Shown: positions 17,632-26,210, counted from the first letter of the stretch. The stretch is 64,000 bases of DNA from CAIXOA01 sp041653635 (GCA_041653635.1 JBAZFC010000001.1:806001-870000); one strand, 5' to 3'. Numbers and translations: made by a program. The notes: generated from the letters alone by a model not told the origin.

Positions 17632-19437
17632 ATGTTCCTCAAAGCCAAGAAGGAGATATCCAAGATAATCGCCGATGCAACCGGGCTCACGCAGGAAGAG
17701 GCGTTCTCATCCCTTGAGATGCCGAAGGGAGAGTTCGGCGACCTCGCGTGCAAGGCGGCATTCCTTCTCGCCCCACGTGAAAAAAAGGCACCCGCCCAGA
17801 TTGCCTCGGAGCTAATCCCAAAGCTGAAGAAGCACAAATTCGTGGAGAAGGCGGAAGCGATGGGCCCGTACATAAATTTCTTCTTTACCGAAAAATTCTA
17901 TTCCGACGCCCTGAAGGACATAATGAAAAAGGGCAAATCCTACGGAAAGGGAAAGAAAAAAGGGAAGGCGATGGTTGAATTCCCTTCCGTGAATCCGAAC
18001 AAGCCCTGGCATGCGGGGCACCTCAGGAATGCGATTCTTGGGGATTCAGTTGCCCGCGTGCTTGCGCACTCCGGCTGGAATGTTGAATCCATAGATTACA
18101 TAGACGACCTCGGATTGCAAGTCGCACAGTCCCTCTGGGGCTACATGCATTTGGGGAACAAGCCCTCGGGAAAATTTGACCACTGGCTCGGCGCGCAGTA
18201 TGTGGAAGTTTCCAAGCGTATAGAGACTGATGCGAAGTTGCAGGAGGAAACAAGGGGGCTGCTCAAAAAGATGGAAGAAGGAAACAATGAAACCTCCACA
18301 ACGGCGAGATGGCTCGCCGAGGAATGCGTGAAGGCCCAATACCAGACGGATTTCTCCTATTCCATATTCCACACCGGCCTTATCTTTGAAAGCGACATTG
18401 TCCGTACCATTTTTCATGAAGGGCTGGGGATGGTAAAAGAGAATAATGCGATAGTCCTGGAAAAGGAAGGGAAGAATGCGGGCTGCTGGGTTGTAAAATT
18501 AGGGGAGAAATTCCAGAAGATGCAGGACCCGGATAAGATACTCATACGTAGTGACGGAACCGCCACCTATACCGGAAAAGACCTCATATTCCAGCTCTGG
18601 AAGCTGGGAAAATTGAAGGGAAAGTTCAACTACAAGCCATTCATCAAGCAGCCGAACGGAGAAGAAGCGTTCGCAACCGGCGGCACTGCCCCCAAGTCCT
18701 TTGGAAATGCGGACATGGTCGTGAATGTGATTGGTTCCGAGCAGATTTACCCGCAGGAAGTCATAAGGGAGGTTCTCCTGCGCCTGGGTTATTCAGACGA
18801 GGCAGCGCGTTACGTCCATCTAGCATATGAGCACGTAACCCTCCCGGATGAGAAATTCTCCGGAAGGGCAGGCACATGGAAGGGCTACACCGCGGACGAA
18901 CTTCTTGAGGAGTCCGTGCGCAGGGCAAAGGAAAAGATTTCCAAGGATGTTCCAGAAGAAGAGAAGGAAGCAATAGCGCGGGCGGTTGGAGAAGCGGCGA
19001 TAAGATACTCATTCGTCCGCACCACCCCGGAAAAGAAACTCATCTTCAAATGGGAAGAGGCCCTCTCCTTGGAGGGCAATTCCGGCCCCTACCTCCAATA
19101 TGCATACGTTAGGGCGAGAAAGATAATGGAAAAAGCTGAAGACAAGCCCTCCATCTCTGCAAAATACAAATTCCAGCCGGAGGAAAAGAAGCTCATCCGG
19201 GAATTATGCGCCTTCCCCGAATTGGTTGAAAGGTCCTCATCCGCATTCCGGCCGCACATGCTTGCGGATTATTCCTACATGCTTGCCGAGCTTTTTAGCA
19301 AATTCTACAACCTCTGCCCGGTGCTTAAGGCGGAGGAGGATGCGAGAAAATCAAGGCTCGCGGTCGTAAAGTCCTTTGAAACCGTGTTAGGCAACTCCCT
19401 CTCGCTTTTGGGGATGCCGCTTCCGGAGAAGATGTAG
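17632..19437 (+). CDS. argS: Arginyl-tRNA synthetase
   Basis: Class I arginyl-tRNA synthetase, which charges tRNA-Arg. The N-terminal additional domain spans about residues 1-105. The HIGH-type signature appears as NPNKPWHAGHLRNAILGDSV (about 123-142), the KMSKS-equivalent loop as the degenerate EKFSGRAGTWKG, and the C-terminal helical anticodon-binding domain follows about residue 470 (GPYLQYAYVRARKI). Length 601 aa is normal. A CTTTTAATT box at 17601-17609 suggests a leaderless mRNA. The stop abuts the convergent RIO1 stop. Confidence 0.97.
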   Translation: MFLKAKKEISKIIADATGLTQEEAFSSLEMPKGEFGDLACKAAFLLAPREKKAPAQIASELIPKLKKHKFVEKAEAMGPYINFFFTEKFYSDALKDIMKKGKSYGKGKKKGKAMVEFPSVNPNKPWHAGHLRNAILGDSVARVLAHSGWNVESIDYIDDLGLQVAQSLWGYMHLGNKPSGKFDHWLGAQYVEVSKRIETDAKLQEETRGLLKKMEEGNNETSTTARWLAEECVKAQYQTDFSYSIFHTGLIFESDIVRTIFHEGLGMVKENNAIVLEKEGKNAGCWVVKLGEKFQKMQDPDKILIRSDGTATYTGKDLIFQLWKLGKLKGKFNYKPFIKQPNGEEAFATGGTAPKSFGNADMVVNVIGSEQIYPQEVIREVLLRLGYSDEAARYVHLAYEHVTLPDEKFSGRAGTWKGYTADELLEESVRRAKEKISKDVPEEEKEAIARAVGEAAIRYSFVRTTPEKKLIFKWEEALSLEGNSGPYLQYAYVRARKIMEKAEDKPSISAKYKFQPEEKKLIRELCAFPELVERSSSAFRPHMLADYSYMLAELFSKFYNLCPVLKAEEDARKSRLAVVKSFETVLGNSLSLLGMPLPEKM

Positions 19438-20178
19438 TCAGTCTTTTATCCACGCAAGAATGGCCTTCGGGTCCCTCTTCAGCCCAAAAATGGCGAAATA
19501 CTTCAGGATATTATACACATCCCTCTCCAGGTATTCCTCCGCCCTCTTGTGCCCGAGCGCAACCGCCTGCCCCCAGTCTATTATGTAAGGCGGCCCTTCC
19601 CACACCATTATGTTGTACTCGCTCAAATCCGCGTGCACGAGCCCCGCCTTATACAGCTTTTTCATATCCTCTAGGATGCTTTCCAAATCCCCTTCCGCAG
19701 GCCCCACGGTGCTCATAACCGGATATGCCCTCCCTTCCCTCCCAAGGAATTCCATCACAAGGACATTCTTCTCAAGGGAAAGCGGCCTGGGCGCATGCAC
19801 GCCCGCCTTTTCGCAAATCTGCAGATTCTTGAACTCCTTCTGCGCAAACGCAAAAACAAAATCCCGCTCCCGCCCCCTGAACTTCTTGAAGCGCGGGTCC
19901 CCCTCAAGGTATTCCTTCCTCCGCAAAAAATGAGTGGTCTCTATCTTGTAAATCTTGACCGCGACGCTCTCCCCGGTTGAGGTGGTCGCGAGGAAGACAT
20001 TCGCCTCCTTGCCGGTGGAAATGGGGTACTCAACGCGCGCAATCGCGCCCTTCTGCATCAATTTCGCAAGCGCAAGCAGGGCAGCCCGGTCAAAAACCTC
20101 GCTCTCTATCTTGTTCCTTTCCTTGAGCACAAAATCGTCGCGCGAGGGTTTCTTCCTTGTGGATACCTTGCGAGCCAT
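19438..20178 (-). CDS. rio1: RIO1-type serine/threonine kinase
   Basis: RIO-family atypical kinase/ATPase involved in late small-subunit ribosome maturation. The 246-aa protein has the RIO flexible P-loop ISTGKEANVFLA (about 53-64), the ATP-binding Lys in SVAVKIYKIETTHF, the catalytic loop LVHADLSEYNIMVW and the metal-binding segment IIDWGQAV. The IETTHFLRRKEYLEGDPRFK stretch points to RIO1 rather than RIO2, and the winged-helix domain of RIO2 is absent. It is the last gene of the aIF2-beta/aIF1A/RIO1 unit, one nt after aIF1A. Confidence 0.95.
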   Translation of the reverse strand: MARKVSTRKKPSRDDFVLKERNKIESEVFDRAALLALAKLMQKGAIARVEYPISTGKEANVFLATTSTGESVAVKIYKIETTHFLRRKEYLEGDPRFKKFRGRERDFVFAFAQKEFKNLQICEKAGVHAPRPLSLEKNVLVMEFLGREGRAYPVMSTVGPAEGDLESILEDMKKLYKAGLVHADLSEYNIMVWEGPPYIIDWGQAVALGHKRAEEYLERDVYNILKYFAIFGLKRDPKAILAWIKD

Positions 20179-20179
20179 C

Positions 20180-20539
20180 TTATACCTTAAGTAGGCCCTT
20201 CTTCCTGAGGACCGCGGTTTCCAGGGGCATGTACCTCCACGCTATGTCCGCCTTCTTGTCGCCTTCCACGTCCCAGGGCTTCACTGCCACCGCATCCCCT
20301 TCCTTCACCCAGATCCTTTTCTTCATCTTTCCGGGTATGCGGCACATCCTCTCCTTCCCGTCGTTGCAAAGCACCGTCATCCTGCTGCCGCCCATCAGGC
20401 CGGTCACGACGCCCAGTATCTCGTCATCCTTCGGGAACCTCACCCTGGTCAGCTGGTCCGGGCCGCCTGCGCCTGCGGGCCTGTACCCGCCGGGCCTGCG
20501 CCCGTGCTGGCCTCCATGTCCACGGTATTGAGCAGTCAT
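20180..20539 (-). CDS. eif1A: Translation initiation factor aIF1A
   Basis: aIF1A, an OB-fold factor that binds the A site of the small subunit during initiation. The 119-aa product has an N-terminal Gly/Arg/His-rich tail (YRGHGGQHGRRPGGYRPAG) and the OB fold from about residue 30 (RVRFPKDDEILGVV) to KADIAWRYM. The ATG at 20539 overlaps the aIF2-beta stop in an ATGA, indicating translational coupling; the longer ORF extending to 20641 lies inside that gene and is rejected. Confidence 0.95.
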   Translation of the reverse strand: MTAQYRGHGGQHGRRPGGYRPAGAGGPDQLTRVRFPKDDEILGVVTGLMGGSRMTVLCNDGKERMCRIPGKMKKRIWVKEGDAVAVKPWDVEGDKKADIAWRYMPLETAVLRKKGLLKV

Positions 20540-20940
20540 CTTACAACACCCCTTGCGCCGCATGCCTCGCATACGAGCGTCTTGGCCCTCTGGCCCGGCT
20601 CGGACACTATGTGCGTGTCCGGCTTGCCGCACTGCTTGCAAATGACGTGGCCCTGCACGTACTCCTCAAATTTTTTGTTCACCACGTCTGCCCTGAGCTT
20701 CCTGTGCAGCACGAGCCTCTCGTTCTCCAGCGTCGCCGGAGTGGCAAACTCCTTGCTGAGGAATTTGGAGACCTCGTCCGGCGCCCTCCTTATCTTGGCG
20801 CATGCCGCCTGGAAGTTCTTGAGTATGGTCTTGTTCCCTTCGTTGAAAGAGTCAAGCACGGGGATTTCAAACCTCTCCCCGCTGCCCGCCTTTCCGGGCA
20901 TTTTTGCATATGCCTCTTCCAAAAGCTCTTCGTAACCCAT
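20536..20940 (-). CDS. eif2b: Translation initiation factor aIF2 beta subunit
   Basis: Beta subunit of aIF2, the GTP-dependent carrier of initiator tRNA. The 134-aa protein has the alpha/beta core (KTILKNFQAACAKIRR, FATPATLENERLVLHRKLR) and a C-terminal zinc ribbon with CKQCGKPDT and CEACG cysteine pairs. ATG 20940 is preferred over a TTG three nt upstream. It heads a leftward operon with aIF1A and RIO1; the promoter is the TATA box at 20974-20982. Confidence 0.95.
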   Translation of the reverse strand: MGYEELLEEAYAKMPGKAGSGERFEIPVLDSFNEGNKTILKNFQAACAKIRRAPDEVSKFLSKEFATPATLENERLVLHRKLRADVVNKKFEEYVQGHVICKQCGKPDTHIVSEPGQRAKTLVCEACGARGVVR

Positions 20941-20973
20941 CAAATCAACACTCTTTTCCTATGACGTCAGGAG

Positions 20974-20982
20974 CTTATAAAT
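20974..20982 (-). promoter_or_regulatory. Promoter of the aIF2-beta/aIF1A/RIO1 operon
   Basis: Minus-strand ATTTATAAG, centred about 38 nt before the aIF2-beta ATG, leaving a leader of about 12 nt. It lies in the 49-nt gap after the ahcY stop. Confidence 0.5.
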
Positions 20983-20989
20983 GTTGCCC

Positions 20990-22249
20990 CTAAGTGCCCT
21001 CTTCCCAGCTCGTGAGGTATTTCTTCTGCTCCCCTGTGAGCGCATCTATCTTCACGCCCATCGCGTCCAGCTGGAGGCGCGCTATCTCGTCATCTATCTC
21101 CACAGGGAGCGTAATCACCTTGGAAGGGAGCTTTCCCTTGTTCTTCACGAGGTACGCGCACGAGAGCGACTGCCCGGCGAAGGAAGTGGCCATGACTTCG
21201 GACGGATGCCCTTCCGCCGCAGCCAGATTCACGAGCCGCCCTTCGGCGCAAACATAAATCTTTTTCCCGTCCAAAGTATATTCGTCAAGGGAGGGCCTCA
21301 TCTTCCTGTGCTTCGCCGCCTTCCCCAGCGCGTCCAAATCCAGTTCCACGTTGAAGTGCCCGGAGTTTGCGAGCATCGCCCCGTCCCTCATCTTTTTCAT
21401 GTGCTCCAGCCTGATTACGTGCTTGTCCCCGGTCACGGTGATGAAGATGTCCCCGATTGCGGCCGCTTCCATCACGGGCATAACCCTGTACCCGTCCAGC
21501 GTCGCCTGCATCCCCCTGAACGCATCCACCTCGGTGACCACGACATTGGAGCCCATGCCCTTCGCGCGCATCGCCACCCCTTTTCCGCAGTCCCCGTAGC
21601 CGCACACGACCACGGTCTTTCCAGCGAAGAGGATGTTGCTTGCCCTGAGTATCCCGTCAATGGTTGATTGCCCGGTCCCATAATAATTGTCCAGCAGATG
21701 TTTCGTTTTATTGTCATTCACCGCAATCATCGGATATTTGAGCATGCCGTCCCTCTCCATCGCGCGGAGCCTTATGATTCCGGTGGTGGTTTCCTCGCAT
21801 CCCCCGATGACGCCCTCCAGCAGCTCTGGCTTTTTGGTATGAATCCAAGTGACCAAATCGCCGCCGTCATCTATGGTGATGTTCGGCTTGTAAGAGAGCA
21901 CCTTGTCTATGTATCTATAATAATCATCCGTGTTTTCGCCCTTATACGCAAACACCGCAACACCCTCCTTCGCCAGCGCGGCGGCCACGTCGTCCTGCGT
22001 GGAGAGAGGGTTGCATCCAGTGATGACGACTTTTGCCCCGCCGGCACGGAGCGACCTGACCAGCACCGCCGTTTCCTTAGTGACATGCAATGCAAGCCCC
22101 ACCGTAACCCCCGCAAATGTCTTCTCCTTCGCAAAACGTGCGGAGAGCGTCTTCATGATGGGCATGTGCTTCTCCGCCCACTCTATGTTGAGCATTCCCT
22201 GCTCGGCGAGGGACATGTCCTTCACTTCATAATCCTTTCCAGAATCCAT
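20990..22249 (-). CDS. ahcY: S-adenosylhomocysteine (or S-inosylhomocysteine) hydrolase
   Basis: NAD-dependent hydrolase of S-adenosylhomocysteine, which clears the product of SAM methyltransferases. The 419-aa protein has substrate-domain segments NIEWAEKHMPIM and NPLSTQDDVAAAL, YGTGQSTIDGILRA, the NAD-binding GYGDCGKGVAMRAKGMGSNV, and NSGHFNVELD. The usual Trp/Arg at the fourth position of GYG(W/R)CGKG is Asp here. ATG 22249 lies four nt from GGTGGG; a GTG at 22258 is the alternative. With the SAH/MTA deaminase at 34 kb it may work on S-inosylhomocysteine as in some methanogens. Confidence 0.94.
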   Translation of the reverse strand: MDSGKDYEVKDMSLAEQGMLNIEWAEKHMPIMKTLSARFAKEKTFAGVTVGLALHVTKETAVLVRSLRAGGAKVVITGCNPLSTQDDVAAALAKEGVAVFAYKGENTDDYYRYIDKVLSYKPNITIDDGGDLVTWIHTKKPELLEGVIGGCEETTTGIIRLRAMERDGMLKYPMIAVNDNKTKHLLDNYYGTGQSTIDGILRASNILFAGKTVVVCGYGDCGKGVAMRAKGMGSNVVVTEVDAFRGMQATLDGYRVMPVMEAAAIGDIFITVTGDKHVIRLEHMKKMRDGAMLANSGHFNVELDLDALGKAAKHRKMRPSLDEYTLDGKKIYVCAEGRLVNLAAAEGHPSEVMATSFAGQSLSCAYLVKNKGKLPSKVITLPVEIDDEIARLQLDAMGVKIDALTGEQKKYLTSWEEGT

Positions 22250-22288
22250 AATTCCCACCGTAAGAATCCGGAAATATTATGAAAAGAA

Positions 22289-22298
22289 GGTTTAAAAG
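22289..22298 (-). promoter_or_regulatory. Promoter of ahcY
   Basis: Minus-strand CTTTTAAACC, centred about 44 nt before the ahcY ATG at 22249. The resulting short leader carries the GGTGGG ribosome binding site. Confidence 0.45.
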
Positions 22299-22329
22299 AA
22301 GGGGCGCGCGGGCCCAAAGCGCGATGGGA

Positions 22330-22770
22330 TTAGGCCCTTGCAACAATCTGGCGGTTTGGCCTTGCGGGCGGCACCGTGTCCGCCATTTCGGCCCTCCTTC
22401 TCCTGCGGTAGTCCTCAACCTGCCATGCCCTGGTAAATCCTTTGCCCCTGAGTTCGTCCCTGATTATCTCATCCACTATCGCGCGGTTCACTTCCGGGAA
22501 CGGGGAGCAGCCGCGGTAGTGCCTCAGTTCCAATCCCCCCTTCCTGGCGAGGATATCAACCGCGGCGAGCCCTGCATCCACCTGGAATTCCTTCCCCAGG
22601 CGGTCTTCAAACTGCATCTGCCAGAGCACCTTGTATTCCCCCGCATTTTCCAAATCAAACAGCACGCATTCCCTAGCCATCCTGCGGGTGCCCTTCGTCA
22701 TTTCCTTGTCTCCCGTGGGGTGCTCGTAGGTCGCCGCTATGTGCATGAGCTTTTTGGTTTCTGATTCCAT
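22330..22770 (-). CDS. Orphan protein (146 aa)
   Basis: Not recognised. The 146-aa soluble, probably alpha/beta protein has a central strand-rich part (ECVLFDLENAGEYKVLWQMQ), a short motif HYRGCSPFPEVNRAIVDEII and an Arg-rich run RRRRRAE near the C-terminus that could bind nucleic acid. It lies between ahcY and amrS on the same strand but has its own promoter (TATTTATAAA, 22791-22800), so it is probably transcribed alone as a leaderless mRNA. Confidence 0.6.
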   Translation of the reverse strand: MESETKKLMHIAATYEHPTGDKEMTKGTRRMARECVLFDLENAGEYKVLWQMQFEDRLGKEFQVDAGLAAVDILARKGGLELRHYRGCSPFPEVNRAIVDEIIRDELRGKGFTRAWQVEDYRRRRRAEMADTVPPARPNRQIVARA

Positions 22771-22790
22771 AAGGAACTAATGTGTGAAAA

Positions 22791-22800
22791 TATTTATAAA
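22791..22800 (-). promoter_or_regulatory. TATA-box promoter of the 146-aa orphan
   Basis: Minus-strand TTTATAAATA, centred about 26 nt before the ATG at 22770, a textbook position for a leaderless archaeal message. Confidence 0.6.
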
Positions 22801-22806
22801 TGTGTA

Positions 22807-23862
22807 TTATTCCTTCTTCGGATGGCTTTTCCAGTACTCCTTTATGTCATTCACAAAATAAAGCTTCTCCCCGCATTCCGGGCATTTCCCATCCTTAGTA
22901 AGTTTGTTCTCCAATACCGAAAACCCGAACCTCCTCACCACCAGCGTTTTGCATTTCGGGCAGTAGGTGCTCTCCGTCTCTTCGTCCTGCCTGTTTCCGG
23001 TGTATGCGTAATGCAGGCCCTCCTGCAGCGCAATCTCCCTCGCCCTCCTCAAAATGGACAAATCCGTGGGAGGAGTGTCCATCATGAAATTCGCGGGATA
23101 AAACCCGATGAAATGCACCGGTATGCGCGGGTCCAAATCATGCACCCACTTGCACATGGTGCGTATGTCCCCCTCATCGTCGTTCCATCCCGGAATTATC
23201 AGGTTTATCAATTCTATATGCATCTTCGCATGCAATTCCTTTATGCTCTGCAGAACGTATTCCAGCACGACGTCCCCGCAGAGCTGCTTATACACCTTAT
23301 CATGGAAACCCTTCAGGTCAATCCGCGCCGCGTCTATCCTTCCCACCATCTCCCCTATGGCGGCAGAGGTCATGTATCCGTTCGTCACAAAAGTGTTGAA
23401 CCTCCCGTCCTTATGCAGGAGTTTCGCAGTATCCAGCGCATACTCCATGAAGATGGTCGGCTCGGTATAGGTATAAGCCGCGCCCGGCACATTTTTCTTC
23501 TTGCATATTTCCCTAATCTTCGCGGGGGGCAAATCCTCTCCCTGTATTCCCCCGAACGCCTGCGAAATTGACCAATTCTGGCAGAACTGGCACCGGAAAT
23601 TGCACCCAACAGTTGCAACAGAGAATAATTCCGTCCCTGGCATGAAATGGTAGAAGGGCTTCTTCTCTATGGGGTCCACTTCCGCGGCGATGGCTTTCCC
23701 ATAAGTGAGCGCGTACAATTTCCCCTTCTGGTTTTCCCTTATCCTGCAGTAGCCCCGCTCCCCCTCCTTAATCCTGCAGAGCCGGTAGCAGAGGTAGCAT
23801 TGCACCTCCTTCTTCGGCATCCCCTTCCAGAGAATCGCGTCCTTCATGCGCACACATCTCAT
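22807..23862 (-). CDS. amrS: AmmeMemoRadiSam-type radical SAM enzyme
   Basis: Radical SAM protein of the AmrS/PflA-like family. The 351-aa product has an N-terminal zinc-type cysteine cluster (CYLCYRLCRIKEGERGYCRI), the radical SAM motif CNFRCQFCQNWSISQ (about residue 87), TYTEPTIFMEYALDTAKL, and a C-terminal zinc ribbon (YCPKCKTL... CPECGEKLYF). The family is named from genomes where it occurs with AMMECR1 and Memo genes; neither is nearby here. The reaction is unknown. The start may be ATG 23862 or ATG 23847 (MKDAILWKG). Confidence 0.88.
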   Translation of the reverse strand: MRCVRMKDAILWKGMPKKEVQCYLCYRLCRIKEGERGYCRIRENQKGKLYALTYGKAIAAEVDPIEKKPFYHFMPGTELFSVATVGCNFRCQFCQNWSISQAFGGIQGEDLPPAKIREICKKKNVPGAAYTYTEPTIFMEYALDTAKLLHKDGRFNTFVTNGYMTSAAIGEMVGRIDAARIDLKGFHDKVYKQLCGDVVLEYVLQSIKELHAKMHIELINLIIPGWNDDEGDIRTMCKWVHDLDPRIPVHFIGFYPANFMMDTPPTDLSILRRAREIALQEGLHYAYTGNRQDEETESTYCPKCKTLVVRRFGFSVLENKLTKDGKCPECGEKLYFVNDIKEYWKSHPKKE

Positions 23863-23920
23863 ACGTGCTTATTAGATTTTGCACCGCTCCGCGCGAACAT
23901 CACAACCCACCACCCAACCC

Positions 23921-23927
23921 TTATAAA
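23921..23927 (+). promoter_or_regulatory. Promoter of the 101-aa/286-aa gene pair
   Basis: TTATAAA, centred 36 nt before the ATG at 23960, followed by a G-rich ribosome binding site (GCGGGGGG) near 23946-23953. Confidence 0.45.
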
Positions 23928-23959
23928 CATTATGAAAGAAAGCAGGCGGGGGGTTTTTC

Positions 23960-24265
23960 ATGGGCGAACCAGTTGTTGCTAAACCAGTTCCGGGGATAAC
24001 CAGGGATGCGCCTAAGGCGAGGAGGCCCGCGAAGCTGACGTTCGGGCAAAGGTTTCTGCTTCTTGCCGGGATAGCCGCAATCGGCGGGGCACCCAGCTAC
24101 ATCTGCATAAGGGGGGTCGCCCCGGAACAGCGCAATGTTGCCAGCCCAACCGCCGTTGTCACGAACGCTCCGGAAACCTCAAGCAGGCAGCTGCGCGGGG
24201 CGTGCACGGTGAAGGAAGAACCCAAGTCGCAAATGGCGATCCAGGGCAAGGGAAGGAATGAATAA
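23960..24265 (+). CDS. Small single-span membrane protein (101 aa)
   Basis: Not recognised. The 101-aa protein has a basic Pro/Ala-rich N-terminus of about 30 residues, one hydrophobic segment (FLLLAGIAAIGGAPSYICI, about 32-50) and a soluble tail with two cysteines in total. By the positive-inside pattern the N-terminus would be cytoplasmic and the tail outside. Its TAA is immediately followed by the ATG of the helical 286-aa gene, so the two are almost certainly co-expressed. Confidence 0.6.
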   Translation: MGEPVVAKPVPGITRDAPKARRPAKLTFGQRFLLLAGIAAIGGAPSYICIRGVAPEQRNVASPTAVVTNAPETSSRQLRGACTVKEEPKSQMAIQGKGRNE

Positions 24266-25126
24266 ATGGCAGGTGCCGTGGCAGAAAGGCGGATAAGGCT
24301 TGTGGGGGAACAATCCGGCGACAAGCCCCCCTTAAAGCTTGTTTTGAGCGGCAGGGAATCCCCGCAGGAACTTTTCTCAAAGGCACTCTCCACATTCCGT
24401 GAGAACGGGATGGGCATGAGGGACATGGTAGCGCGCATGTTCAGGGACGCCTGCGCTGCGGATCTGGACAAAATCGCAAAGTCTATAGAGTGCTTCCCGG
24501 GCCCGCACCAGCCCTCGTTCGCGGTGAACCTGATTGTCGTGTATGAATATACCCGGAGCGCGGAATGCGTTGCGAGGATTGCTGAGAAGTGCGCCGCACT
24601 GCCCGGTTCTGCCGGCGAATCCGATTATGAGTCGGCGGTTTTCTCGTCCCACATGGCGAGGGTGGCGCTCAACCTTGGCAGGGATGGAGACGAGAAGAGG
24701 GTTGCGGATTCAATCTTCCTCCTTCTGGATGTGTTGGAGCACCCCTTATTCAGGGCTTCCGCCGCGAGAAGCTTAGTCATGTTTTCCCAGGTTTCCCTCC
24801 GCGTATATACTGCCACGGAGTTTGGCTGCGCACTTGAGGCCTTCCGCACCCTTGCGGACGTTGCGCCGCATGAAATCGGCGATTTTTCCGGCTTCATACG
24901 CGATGCAGGGACCATGGACACTATCATAAGGGATGAGTGCGGCAGCAAGGTCACCAAGACCACCCTGGACATCGTTTTAGATGCTTCGCTTGCGCTTGCG
25001 ATTGCTGCGAGATGCTACCCACAGGACCTGAATGGGATACTGGCGGCTATCCGCAGCAGGAATGTAGCAGCCATCTCCCAGTTCGCTGAAGACATGGTTT
25101 ACCTGGTCGCAACCGAGACATCTTAA
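24266..25126 (+). CDS. Orphan helical-repeat protein (286 aa)
   Basis: Not recognised by name. The 286-aa protein is nearly all helical with HEAT/ARM-like spacing (SAECVARIAEKCAALPGSAG; LFRASAARSLVMFSQVSLRV; DASLALAIAARCYPQDLNGI). No catalytic motif is visible. It starts directly at the preceding stop (TAAATG), so it is translated with the small membrane protein, which could be its membrane anchor partner (inference). UppP follows 22 nt later on the same strand. Confidence 0.62.
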   Translation: MAGAVAERRIRLVGEQSGDKPPLKLVLSGRESPQELFSKALSTFRENGMGMRDMVARMFRDACAADLDKIAKSIECFPGPHQPSFAVNLIVVYEYTRSAECVARIAEKCAALPGSAGESDYESAVFSSHMARVALNLGRDGDEKRVADSIFLLLDVLEHPLFRASAARSLVMFSQVSLRVYTATEFGCALEAFRTLADVAPHEIGDFSGFIRDAGTMDTIIRDECGSKVTKTTLDIVLDASLALAIAARCYPQDLNGILAAIRSRNVAAISQFAEDMVYLVATETS

Positions 25127-25148
25127 ACCTTGGCTTGGATTTGCCATT

Positions 25149-25928
25149 ATGGATTTCCTTTCCGCGGTAATCCTTGGCATAATACAGGGATTGGTTGAAT
25201 GGCTGCCCATAAGCTCCGAGGCGATGGTCACCCTCTCCGCCAAATTCCTCTTCGGGATGGATTACCAGGAGGCGCTCTCCATATCCGTTTTCCTGCACTG
25301 GGGCACCCTCATCGCCGCAGTTGCGTATTTCCGCAAAGAGCTGGTGCAGATGCTCCGCGACATCCTTTCCAAAAATTCAGACAAGGTGCTCCCGTTCTTT
25401 CTCATAACTACTACTATTCTCAGCGGCATAATCGCAACCCCGCTCCTCTTCCTCGCCTTTTCGGTGGAGATTCCGGACGGCTTATTCACAATATTCATTG
25501 GCGCCTTCCTCTTATCCATCGCCTTCCTCCAAAAAAACCAGAGGGCAGGAAAGGAAACAAAAATAGAAATAAAAAAGGCGATAATCCCCGGATTGGCGCA
25601 GGGCTTCTCAGCCCTCCCGGGCATAAGCCGCTCAGGCATAACGCTCGCAACCCTTCTTGCGGAGAAATTCCCGCTGGGGGATGCGCTCCGGCTCAGCTTC
25701 CTTATGAGCATCCCGATTGTTTTTGCGGCGGAACTCATGCTTCCCGTAGTGAAGCAGGATTTTGTTTTTACAAACGAGATGCTTGCGGGCGCGGCAGCAG
25801 CTGCAATCGCCGGCTTCCTTTCAATAAGCGCGCTCCTGAAATTCGCGGAAAGGGTGAATTTCTCCAAGGCCACGCTCACGCTGGGCGTTGTTGTGCTGGC
25901 GGCGGGCCTGCTCATCTACCTCTCATGA
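25149..25928 (+). CDS. uppP: UppP/BacA-family undecaprenyl-type diphosphatase homologue
   Basis: Polytopic membrane protein of the UppP (BacA) family, which removes a phosphate from polyprenyl diphosphate lipid carriers. The 259-aa product has the first signature GIIQGLVEWLPISSEAM (about 10-26) and the second PGISRSGITLATLL (about 158-171), with seven to eight hydrophobic segments. The Glu of the first motif is kept, but the usual S-G-H after LPISS is E-A-M, so the conserved histidine is missing. In archaea the lipid would be a polyprenol such as dolichol carriers used in glycosylation (inference). Confidence 0.87.
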   Translation: MDFLSAVILGIIQGLVEWLPISSEAMVTLSAKFLFGMDYQEALSISVFLHWGTLIAAVAYFRKELVQMLRDILSKNSDKVLPFFLITTTILSGIIATPLLFLAFSVEIPDGLFTIFIGAFLLSIAFLQKNQRAGKETKIEIKKAIIPGLAQGFSALPGISRSGITLATLLAEKFPLGDALRLSFLMSIPIVFAAELMLPVVKQDFVFTNEMLAGAAAAAIAGFLSISALLKFAERVNFSKATLTLGVVVLAAGLLIYLS

Positions 25929-26195
25929 AACCCGCACTTGCGTGCATTCGTATTCCACGCACCTGGTTCCAAACATCGCCGCAATCCCGGTGCAGAAGTC
26001 GGGGCACTGCTCCTCCACGTTCACATAATTTATGTTGCCGTAGAAGCACTCCCCTGCCGCGTTCTTCCCGCAGGCGCAGTCCGAGTCCTGCATGCACCTC
26101 TTTTCCACGGGCACACCGCTTCCCGGCTGCGTGCAACCAGCAAGCAGCAGGAGCGCAGCAACGGCAGCAAAAGCCATTTTCCTTTCCATGCCCAT
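25923..26195 (-). CDS. Small cysteine-rich lipoprotein (90 aa)
   Basis: Predicted secreted lipoprotein: basic start, hydrophobic core and lipobox LLLLAGC (Cys at about residue 21). The mature ~70 residues carry many cysteines arranged as CMQDSDCACG, GECFYG, CPDFC and CVEYEC, probably disulphide-bonded outside the cell. The CxxDxDCxxG motif recurs in the stalk of the 906-aa surface protein at 44 kb. It overlaps the convergent uppP by six nt. Confidence 0.72.
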   Translation of the reverse strand: MGMERKMAFAAVAALLLLAGCTQPGSGVPVEKRCMQDSDCACGKNAAGECFYGNINYVNVEEQCPDFCTGIAAMFGTRCVEYECTQVRVS

Positions 26196-26210
26196 TTCAT
26201 TTTAGTTCCC

